Position numbers and translations under genes: made by a program. The notes beneath the pieces are model-generated. The model saw nothing but the letters and a program-made list of their open reading frames with translations, was not told the DNA's origin and did no database searches. A DNA stretch of 64,000 nucleotides from Microbacterium sp. Se63.02b (lineage in GTDB: Bacteria > Actinomycetota > Actinomycetes > Actinomycetales > Microbacteriaceae), in assembly GCF_014171575.1 (NCBI RefSeq), contig NZ_CP050453.1:3782001-3846000 (forward strand), given 5' to 3'. This document shows, piece after piece, positions 57,648 through 64,000 of the stretch (its first letter is position 1; each line of letters begins with the position of its first letter).

Positions 57648-58985
57648 TCAGGGCAGCCGGTTCGCCGTCGTGTCCGTGCGGGCGGTGAAGGATGCCGTCA
57701 CGGGGGCCTCATCCGAATGCTGCGGCGCGAGACGCGTGCAGATGCCGGCGATGAGGGCCATGCCGATGAACATCGCGATGACCGACCAGATGCTGCCCGT
57801 CCACGCGATGAGCTGCGTCGCGAACCAGGGCGAGAACCCGGCCCACACCGCGGCGCCGACACCGTAGGACAGCGCGATCGAGGTGTAGCGGGCCTGCGGA
57901 CGGAACATCTGCGAGAGCAGGGCGGCGATCGGCGCGTAGGTCGCACTCATCGCGATGCGCACCAGCGAGGCGAACAGGAAGATGAGCGGTTCGACGCGGC
58001 CCGGCATGATCAACAGGAACGGCACGAACGTGAGCACCGAGGTGACCAGGCCGATGTACATGACGTTCTTGCGCCCCCACTTGTCGCCCAGCCAGGCGAC
58101 GGGGAGGGTCACCACGAACTCCACGAAGGAGGCGATCGTCATGGCGTCGAGGATGACCTGCTCGCTCACGGAGATCGGCTCGCCGGTCGCGTACGCGGTG
58201 ACGAAGGTGGTGGCCAGGTAGTAGCCGCCGGTCGAGATGGGCAGGATGCCGATGCCGAGCAGGATCGGACGCCAGTTGGTGCGCAGAGCGAAGGCCAACG
58301 GCATCGACTGCTTGCGACCCTCGACCTTCGCCTCGAAGACCGGCGTCTCCTCGACGCGGTAGCGCACCCAGAAGCCGACCCCGACCAGCACGATCGACAG
58401 CAGGAACGGGATGCGCCAGCCGCCGTTGATGATGAAGTCGTCGCCCATGCGGGTCATGATCGCGAAGATGCCCGAAGCCAGCAGCGCACCGGCCGGGTTG
58501 CCGAGCTGCGTGAAGCCGCCGTAGAAGGTCTTGGACTTCTCGGGCGCATGCTCGACGCTCATGAGCACCGCACCGCCCCACTCGCCGCCGACCGCGAGAC
58601 CCTGCACGGCGCGGAGCAGGATCAGGAGGATCGGGGCGAGGATGCCGATGTTCTCGTACGTCGGCAGGCAGCCGACCAGCACCGTCGCAGCGCCCATCAT
58701 CAGCAGCGTGATCACGAGCGAGGTGCGGCGGCCGAGCTTGTCGCCGATGTGGCCGAAGATGATGCCGCCGAGGGGGCGGACGAGGAAGGCGACGGCGAAG
58801 GTCGCGAAGGCCGCTGCGGTCTCGGCCAGGCGGTCGCCGCTCGGGAAGAACAGCGGACCGAAGACGAGTGCGGCTGCTGTCGCATAGACGTAGAAGTCGT
58901 ACCACTCGATGGTGGTGCCGACGAAGGCGGCGATGCCGGCGCGTCGCGCCCGGCTGTGGGTGCCGCTGGTGGGGGTGGTGGTCAT
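57648..58985 (-). CDS. MHS-family metabolite:proton symporter
   Basis: The intact 445-residue protein has 12 helices. Signature stretches are GTTIEWYDFYVYATAAALVF, RPLGGIIFGHIGDKLGRR (motif A) and RAVQGLAVGGEWGGAVLMSV, all typical of the metabolite:H+ symporter group (ShiA/ProP/KgtP-like). It probably imports the substrate of the downstream catabolic genes. First gene of the cluster, transcribed away from the Lrp gene. Confidence 0.9.
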   Translation of the reverse strand: MTTTPTSGTHSRARRAGIAAFVGTTIEWYDFYVYATAAALVFGPLFFPSGDRLAETAAAFATFAVAFLVRPLGGIIFGHIGDKLGRRTSLVITLLMMGAATVLVGCLPTYENIGILAPILLILLRAVQGLAVGGEWGGAVLMSVEHAPEKSKTFYGGFTQLGNPAGALLASGIFAIMTRMGDDFIINGGWRIPFLLSIVLVGVGFWVRYRVEETPVFEAKVEGRKQSMPLAFALRTNWRPILLGIGILPISTGGYYLATTFVTAYATGEPISVSEQVILDAMTIASFVEFVVTLPVAWLGDKWGRKNVMYIGLVTSVLTFVPFLLIMPGRVEPLIFLFASLVRIAMSATYAPIAALLSQMFRPQARYTSIALSYGVGAAVWAGFSPWFATQLIAWTGSIWSVIAMFIGMALIAGICTRLAPQHSDEAPVTASFTARTDTTANRLP

Positions 58986-59064
58986 GAGGGTGCCCGCTCC
59001 TTTGCGGAAGATGTCGGATAGCGAAGGATGCTACGGACGTCTGCGCCTGGCGGCAAGATCAGAA

Positions 59065-59092
59065 CTCCAGTGATAGCGAGTATTCACTGGAG
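59065..59092. promoter_or_regulatory. Perfect palindrome between MHS transporter and Lrp genes
   Basis: CTCCAGTGA (59065-59073) and TCACTGGAG (59084-59092) are exact inverted repeats around a 10-base AT-richer centre. Placement in the divergent region marks it as the Lrp operator for both directions. Confidence 0.75.
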
Positions 59093-59207
59093 AAGTGATC
59101 GTTGTTCGCGGCAAGTCGTGCCTTCCCCTCGGTCGAGGAGCTTCTTACACTGAGGATATGCACGGAGAGGCGTGCGATCGCGGGAAACTGACGAGATGGG
59201 TGGATCC

Positions 59208-60104
59208 ATGGACTTCGACGCCGAACTCATCCGCGCGCTGCAGGAGGACGGCCGGGCCAGCATCCGCTCCCTCGCCGCGCGCGTCGGGCAGTCGAGGGCC
59301 GTGGTGGCCGCGCGGCTGCGCACCCTGCTCGCCGATCGCACGGTACGGGTGGTCGCGGCCGTCGACCCGGTGTTCCTCGGCCAGCACGTGCTCGCCCACG
59401 TCTCGATCCGCACCGACGGGGCCGTGGAGGTCGTGGCGGAGCATCTGCGCGACATGAGCGAGACCGTGCTCGTGTCGGCGGTCGGCGGGGCCCATGACAT
59501 CGTCACCGAGGTGCGCGTCGGGTCGATGTCGGAACTGCACGACCTGCTCGCCCGTATCCGCGCGAGCGCCGGGGTGCTCGACATCAACACGATCATCTAC
59601 TCGACCGTCGTCAAGGGCTTCTTCGTGTCGGAGTACCACGGCGGGGTGACGCTCGACACCACCGACGAAGCCCTGATCGAGCACCTGCAGGCCGACGGGC
59701 GCATGAGCTTCCGGGCCCTCGGGGAGCAGGTGCGCCTCTCGCCCAGCGCCGTCGCGACGAGGGTGCAGCGCCTGATCGACGCCGGAGTCATCAAGATCAG
59801 CGCGGTGGAGGCACGGGGCCTCGCGCACCGGCAGCTCTCGATGGGCGTCGGCATGACCCTCGGCGACGACGACGAAGCCGTGATCGAGGAGCTGCGCCGC
59901 GGCCGCGGGGTGGACTTCGCCGCACGCACCCTCGGACGGTTCGACGCCGTCGCCACGCTCGTCGAACCGTCCGCGGGGGCGCTGTATGCAAGCCTCGAAC
60001 GCCTGCGCGCCCTGCCCGGCGTCACGCGCATCGAGGCCTGGCTGCACCTCGCGGTCCTCAAGGAGGACTATGCCCGCACGCTCCGCCCGCTGCGCGCGGA
60101 CTGA
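59208..60104 (+). CDS. Lrp/AsnC-family regulator with two helix-turn-helix modules
   Basis: The 298-residue protein is about twice the usual Lrp length. AsnC-type helix-turn-helix modules are at about residues 5-45 (ALQEDGRASIRSLAARVGQS) and 155-195 (HLQADGRMSFRALGEQVRLS), each followed by an effector-like domain. ATG 59208 is used; ATG 59196 would add four residues. Divergent from the transporter and catabolic cluster, it probably controls it in response to an amino acid or derivative. Confidence 0.85.
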   Translation: MDFDAELIRALQEDGRASIRSLAARVGQSRAVVAARLRTLLADRTVRVVAAVDPVFLGQHVLAHVSIRTDGAVEVVAEHLRDMSETVLVSAVGGAHDIVTEVRVGSMSELHDLLARIRASAGVLDINTIIYSTVVKGFFVSEYHGGVTLDTTDEALIEHLQADGRMSFRALGEQVRLSPSAVATRVQRLIDAGVIKISAVEARGLAHRQLSMGVGMTLGDDDEAVIEELRRGRGVDFAARTLGRFDAVATLVEPSAGALYASLERLRALPGVTRIEAWLHLAVLKEDYARTLRPLRAD

Positions 60105-60117
60105 GAGAGGGGCCCCC

Positions 60118-61239
60118 TCAGCGGGTGCCGGCTATCGACCAGAGGTCGTAGGAGTAGAGGGAGTCGCACGTGGCCTGGCTCCAATCCTGGTCGTCCACGG
60201 TCGGCAGGCTCGAGCACGAGCTGGTGAACACCACCTCCGGTGCATCCGGCTCCGGCAGTTCGCCGGTCCAGGTGCGAACCAGTCCCGCGTTGTGGACCCG
60301 GTCGAAACCGGTGAGCTCTTCGTCGATGTCGCCGGACGGCGCCCAGGTGCCGGTACCCCGCAGGAAGTGCTTCAGCGGCATCCGGTCGACCTGCACCGAT
60401 GGTCCGATCCACCAGGGATTGTCGACAGGGTAGGGATGCTGCTCTCGAACGACCATGACCTCCCGCCGTGACGGGTCGATCGCCATGTCGAAGCCATTGA
60501 GGTAGTCGGGCGCTCCGTCGGCGCCGGTGAGTCCCGCGTTCGTCACCTGACGCTCGGGGGAGACACGCAGCCGGTCCACCCTCGACAGGTCGACCGTCAC
60601 CACGTACGCCCTCGTCGACGAATCGCCGCGCGTGTACCCCAGGATCACGCGGCCCGACGCGGCGGACAGAGAGACCGCCGTCGGCTGACCCGCACCCCAG
60701 CTCGTGGTGTCCGGGGTCGTGACGATCGGATCCGGATACTTGAGCCACGGGCCCTCCGGGTCCTCGGCGAACGCGACACCGATCTGGTTGTGGGCGCTGG
60801 CGTCGACATCGTTGCCGAGATAGAACATGGCGTAGCGGTAGCGGGTGCCATCCCAGTCGAACCGGCCCTTGACGACGCTGGGGTCGCACGTGTGGAAGCT
60901 GTCCCACGCCGCCCCGGTCGAGGCCTGGAGCACCGACTCCGAGCTGACGACGACGCCGTCGACGCGCTTCGTCAGGTAGATGTGGTCTTCGATCACACGG
61001 AACTCGTCGTTGTGACAGGTCCAGATCCACTCCGTGTCGCCGTCGCGCACCACCGACGGCGCATAGGCGTAGTACCCCTCTGCGGGCGCGTACACCGACT
61101 CGACAGTGGCGGGATCCCACTCGACGCCGTCCGGCATGTCAGCCGACGCCGGGGTCTGCGCGCCCAGCACCATCGCCATGAGCGCCGCTGCCACGGCGGT
61201 TCCTCTCGCGGTCCTTCTTCTCTTCGGTCCGAGCATCAT
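60118..61239 (-). CDS. Secreted beta-propeller protein
   Basis: The 373-residue protein has a signal peptide (GTAVAAALMAMVLGAQTPASA, cleavage near residue 33) and a five-bladed-propeller-like repeat pattern (GYYAYAPSVVRDGDTEWIWT; DSFHTCDPSVVKGRF; IGVAFAEDPEGPWLKY) reminiscent of GH43/GH32-type glycosidases. No catalytic triad can be assigned with confidence. Two adjacent ATGs at 61239 and 61236 follow GGAGAGGAG. It may bind or cleave a polysaccharide; neighbours give little help. Confidence 0.65.
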   Translation of the reverse strand: MMLGPKRRRTARGTAVAAALMAMVLGAQTPASADMPDGVEWDPATVESVYAPAEGYYAYAPSVVRDGDTEWIWTCHNDEFRVIEDHIYLTKRVDGVVVSSESVLQASTGAAWDSFHTCDPSVVKGRFDWDGTRYRYAMFYLGNDVDASAHNQIGVAFAEDPEGPWLKYPDPIVTTPDTTSWGAGQPTAVSLSAASGRVILGYTRGDSSTRAYVVTVDLSRVDRLRVSPERQVTNAGLTGADGAPDYLNGFDMAIDPSRREVMVVREQHPYPVDNPWWIGPSVQVDRMPLKHFLRGTGTWAPSGDIDEELTGFDRVHNAGLVRTWTGELPEPDAPEVVFTSSCSSLPTVDDQDWSQATCDSLYSYDLWSIAGTR

Positions 61240-61268
61240 CGCTCCTCTCCTCCGGGCACGGTGCCCGA

Positions 61269-62402
61269 TCAGTCGTTTCGCGGTCCCGCATAGGCACGGG
61301 GTCGCGGGTCGCGCACGTCCCCAGTTGTGGACCCCTGCCATATGGGCGGTGTGAATCCGCAGTAGAGCGCAGGCAACGCCTCCTGCAAGGCGCGCTCATA
61401 CTCCGCGGGGTCATCGCGCCGGAAGACCCGCACGCGGTCATCGGAGTCCGCGTCGACGTCGAACGTGTACAACCCCGACTCGTGGGTGCGCACCCGAGCG
61501 GTGACGAGCTCGTTCGCGATCACGGCATCGTCATCCGAGATCTCTGCCTCGTCGATGATCCGATGCGTACCGTCGACCCGTCGCACCACTGCCGAACCGG
61601 AGACGATCAACCAGGCCGCCGTCTCCCACACGGCGTGACGCCGCCCGTAGACCCGCCCTGCCGCCTCACGGGAGGGGTCTTCGTCGAGCGCCCGGAGGAA
61701 ATCGATCCGCGTCTCCCCACCGAGCCCGTACAGGAGATAGCGACGCAGTGCCGGATGCATACGCTCGATCCAGGCGAGATCCTCCAACCACCAGACCGTG
61801 TTGTGCACGTCGGGCGTATAGCAGTCGACCGCCGAGGCGCACGGATAGAGTGCGAGCGGGAGCCCGGAGTCGACGACCCGACGCGCGGCGATCGGATCGA
61901 GGTAGATGTTCCATTCGAGGTAGTCGAGGGTCGTCGAACCAGCGGAGAGGTGCACGGCCGCTACTTTCTCGCGCATCAACTCCGGGTCGCGGTTGAAAGC
62001 GACGGCGATCGGCCTGGCCGACCCGAAGGACATGATGTGCACGGGTTCGTCCGATGTCCGAAGCGTCTCCAGGATCAACTCCGGCCCCTGCTGCTGGAAG
62101 ACCGGGACATCGCGCATCTCGTCATCGAGGTCGCGCATACGGGCGAAGGGCGAGACGGCGGACGGCACCCTCGTGCCGAACAGTGCGTTGAGCTGTGCCA
62201 CCGGGATGATCCCCGGGTCACGGGGCCCGGGATACCCGAGCACTCCCTCCCGGACGGACTCGCGCTTCTCGATCGACACATCGAGGATGACCGCACGCAG
62301 ATCGATGCGCTCGGAGGCGAACGGGAAGACCAGATCGAAGTTGTCGCCCGGATCTTCCGGGGGCAGGTAGAGGTCGGTCACGACGATCACAGGGGTGGAC
62401 AT
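61269..62402 (-). CDS. Nucleoside-hydrolase-superfamily protein, divergent
   Basis: The 377-residue cytosolic protein starts PVIVVTDLYLPPEDPGDNFD. It resembles the nucleoside hydrolase fold, but the metal motif DxDPGxDD is altered by an insertion and ends in Asn-Phe-Asp. HIMSFGSARPIAVAFNRDPE matches the second conserved strand region. Metal binding may be lost or rearranged, so ribohydrolase activity is uncertain. Divergent from the LacI gene at 62479, with a candidate operator between, so it is a likely target. Confidence 0.65.
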   Translation of the reverse strand: MSTPVIVVTDLYLPPEDPGDNFDLVFPFASERIDLRAVILDVSIEKRESVREGVLGYPGPRDPGIIPVAQLNALFGTRVPSAVSPFARMRDLDDEMRDVPVFQQQGPELILETLRTSDEPVHIMSFGSARPIAVAFNRDPELMREKVAAVHLSAGSTTLDYLEWNIYLDPIAARRVVDSGLPLALYPCASAVDCYTPDVHNTVWWLEDLAWIERMHPALRRYLLYGLGGETRIDFLRALDEDPSREAAGRVYGRRHAVWETAAWLIVSGSAVVRRVDGTHRIIDEAEISDDDAVIANELVTARVRTHESGLYTFDVDADSDDRVRVFRRDDPAEYERALQEALPALYCGFTPPIWQGSTTGDVRDPRPRAYAGPRND

Positions 62403-62411
62403 GGCGTTAAT

Positions 62412-62423
62412 CTACTCGAATAG
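62412..62423. promoter_or_regulatory. Candidate LacI operator between IUNH-like and LacI genes
   Basis: CTACTCGAATAG is a TCGA-centred palindrome with one mismatched pair. It lies ten bases upstream of the minus-strand gene and 56 upstream of the LacI gene. Confidence 0.45.
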
Positions 62424-62478
62424 ACTCGCAGAACGAAGACATACTTGACTCGGGCCATCCCCCGGAGAGGAAGTACCC

Positions 62479-63498
62479 GTGCCGAAGCAGGATGCACAAG
62501 AGCAACCGGCCAGGGCCGCGACGCGCACCGACGTCGCCCGCCTCGCCGGCGTGAGCACCGCGGTCGTGAGCTATGTCGTCAACAACGGTCCGCGACCGGT
62601 CGCGGCATCGACCAGGACGCGGGTCCTCGCCGCGATGGACGAGCTCGACTACCGGCCGAACGCGGTGGCGCGCGCGCTCCGGATGCGCAGCGCACAAGCC
62701 GTGGGGCTCGTCGTGCCCGACGTGAGCAACACCTACTTCGGCGCGCTCGCGAGGGAGCTGTCCGTGCAGGCCTTCACGGCCGGATACGCTCTCCTCCTCG
62801 GCGACGCCGACAACGACATCGACCGCGAGCGGGCCCAGGTCGAGTCGCTCGTGAGCCACCAGATCGACGGCCTCGTCATCGTCAGCCTCGACCCCGCATC
62901 GGTGGCCGAGACGGGCACGACTCCGACCGTGTTCCTCGATCAGCGGTCGCGCCCCGGCCAGCTCGGTCATCGTGGACGACCGCGGCGGCGCCGCCACGGC
63001 CGTCTCGCATCTGATCGGTCACGGACGTACACGGATCGCTCTGCTGAGCGGCCCGCTCGGCGCCCCCGGGGTCTCGGAGCGCGAACAGGGATGGCGGCAG
63101 GAACTCGAAGCCGCCGGCCTGCCGACCGGCGACGACCTGATCGTGCGGAGCGAATTCTCCCGCGCAGGCGGATTCGAGGCGGGGCTGGATCTGCTCTCCC
63201 GCGGCGGACGACCGGATGCCGTGTTCGTGACCTCCGATGTGCAGGCGCTGGGCCTGCTCGCCGCAGCGCGCCGACTCCACCTCGACGTCCCGAGCGATCT
63301 CGCGGTGGTCTCGTTCGACGGCACCGAGGATGCCGTGTTCAGCGACCCCCGCTCACCGCGATCGAGCAGCCGATCCATCGCATCGCCGAGACCGCCCTGG
63401 CCGCGGTGCTCGAGAAAGGTCTGGAGCACTCTCCTCTCACGATCCCGGTCGATCTCGTCGTGCGGGATTCGTGCGGATGCGGAGCCGAGCGCCGCTAG
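62479..63498 (+). CDS. LacI-family regulator (two frameshifts)
   Basis: About 340 residues. The helix-turn-helix is TRTDVARLAGVSTAVVSYVV, then a sugar-sensor core with LVVPDVSNTYFGALARELSV, HGRTRIALLSGPLGAPGVSE and a C-terminal ALAAVLEKGLEHSPLTIPVD. Frame changes fall near 62956-62958 (one GC missing, restoring RPGASSVIVDDRGG) and at CCCCC 63346-63350 (restoring DPPLTAIEQPIH). The start is GTG behind GAGAGGAAG. It may govern the nucleoside-hydrolase-like gene and the convergent kinase. Confidence 0.85.
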   Translation: MPKQDAQEQPARAATRTDVARLAGVSTAVVSYVVNNGPRPVAASTRTRVLAAMDELDYRPNAVARALRMRSAQAVGLVVPDVSNTYFGALARELSVQAFTAGYALLLGDADNDIDRERAQVESLVSHQIDGLVIVSLDPASVAETGTTPTVFLDQRSRPGQLGHRGRPRRRRHGRLASDRSRTYTDRSAERPARRPRGLGARTGMAAGTRSRRPADRRRPDRAERILPRRRIRGGAGSALPRRTTGCRVRDLRCAGAGPARRSAPTPPRRPERSRGGLVRRHRGCRVQRPPLTAIEQPIHRIAETALAAVLEKGLEHSPLTIPVDLVVRDSCGCGAERR

Positions 63499-64000
63499 CC
63501 CGCGGACGCGACCTCCCGCCCAGACTCGGCATCCCACGCATCCAGGTCGCTCGCGGTCGGATACGACGACTGGGCGCCACGGCGCGTAGCGGCATAGGCG
63601 CCGACCAGGACCGCACGCCGTACGGCACCGACGAGCGGCTCACCTGCCGCGATCCGCTCGACCAGTGCTCCGAGGAATGCGTCGCCGCACCCACTCGTGT
63701 CCACCGCATCGACGCGGACGGCAGCCACTGACGTGACCGCCCCTTCGTCGAGCACCAGAGCACCCCGTGATCCGCGGGTCACGACCACCGCTCCACCGCG
63801 CAGGGCGGGGAGGCATCTCGAGCGCCGGCGCATGCAGCACTCCCCGAAGCGCGCGAACTCATGCTCGTTCACGACCAGCACCTGCGGATGCGGCATCCCG
63901 TCCGGCAGCGCTCGGAAGGGCGAAGGGTTGTGCACCACGACAGCACCGAGAGCGGAAGCGCGAACCGCGGCGGCGACCACGACCGGATCGGACAGCTCGT
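63495..64000 (-). CDS. PfkB/ribokinase-family kinase, C-terminal part, cut by window end
   Basis: The frame is open to the window edge, so the N-terminus lies beyond 64000. The visible part has the ribokinase motifs VVVTRGSRGALV and VDAVDTSGCGDAFLGALVER, the latter the ATP and catalytic-base DTxGxGD site (here Ser replaces the usual second residue). Between about 63805 and 63845 the reading ECCMRRRSRCLPAL looks wrong. One base at CCCC 63842-63845 and one GC near 63805 restore GVLHAPALEMPPRALRGG. Its stop overlaps the LacI stop by three bases. Confidence 0.85.
   Translation of the reverse strand, partial: ELSDPVVVAAAVRASALGAVVVHNPSPFRALPDGMPHPQVLVVNEHEFARFGECCMRRRSRCLPALRGGAVVVTRGSRGALVLDEGAVTSVAAVRVDAVDTSGCGDAFLGALVERIAAGEPLVGAVRRAVLVGAYAATRRGAQSSYPTASDLDAWDAESGREVASAG

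Noticed and set aside
55905..59021. 1,038-codon plus-strand open frame opposite the amidohydrolase and MHS genes
   Set aside because: Shadow of third-position GC bias; composition is dominated by Arg, Asp, His and Gln and both opposite genes are well conserved.

Overview
The window is high-GC actinobacterial DNA, most likely from Microbacterium or a close Microbacteriaceae relative. Evidence for this: a HAIR/HspR-controlled dnaK-grpE-dnaJ-hspR cluster, a DUF222-HNH (13E12-type) gene, many GTG starts, and several sugar-ABC/LacI/glycosidase loci. No tRNA, rRNA, CRISPR array, prophage or transposase was recognised. No stretch over 300 bases lacks a gene.

Layout. 1-2.3 kb: housekeeping fragments (hypothetical gene, MarR plus membrane protein, YjbR-like protein). 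2.4-15.8 kb: a locus that looks built for high-mannose N-glycans: GH38 alpha-mannosidase, LacI regulator, GH5 (possibly N-glycan-core beta-mannosidase), a three-gene sugar ABC importer, GH92 alpha-mannosidase and a secreted EndoH-like GH18. Five copies of one operator, RCTNAAGCGWTNTAGT, tie these units together. 15.9-17.9 kb: a P1B-type metal ATPase. 17.9-31.8 kb: a probable D-arabinan utilisation locus: surface lipoprotein of the DUF4185/GH183 endo-D-arabinanase family, ABC importer, GH172 (DUF2961), GH116, a FucI-type isomerase and an FGGY kinase. A LacI protein and operators of the form NGAAATCGATTTCA, placed between the -35 and -10 boxes, should control it. 31.9-41.0 kb: a seven-gene GntR operon with GH78 alpha-L-rhamnosidase, ABC importer, a DapA-family aldolase and a secreted sialidase-fold protein; a copy of the same LacI box lies in front of it. 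41-46 kb: DoxX and the heat-shock operon with two HAIR boxes around a clear sigma-A promoter. 46-53.3 kb: HNH protein, MerR, a minisatellite, lipoprotein, AraC, MFS exporter and RIO kinase. 53.3-60.1 kb: ureohydrolase, ThDP decarboxylase, amidohydrolase and MHS-family transporter, divergent from a double-HTH Lrp regulator, plausibly for 2-ketoarginine/guanidinobutyrate use. 60.1-64 kb: secreted propeller protein, nucleoside-hydrolase-like protein, LacI, and a PfkB sugar kinase cut by the window end.

How the genes work together. In the D-arabinan locus the expected flow is: surface endo-cleavage, import of oligosaccharides, cytoplasmic exo-alpha (GH172) and exo-beta (GH116) cleavage, D-arabinose isomerised to D-ribulose, then phosphorylation into the pentose phosphate pathway. 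In the N-glycan locus it is: EndoH-like release outside the cell, import, then stepwise demannosylation by GH92, GH38 and the GH5 enzyme.

Caution. About 30 frameshifts interrupt otherwise well-conserved genes. All but a few are explained by one base missing from a G/C run, and nine by loss of one GC dinucleotide. I treat them as sequence or assembly errors, not pseudogenes. Coordinates of those genes span the whole reconstructed gene.
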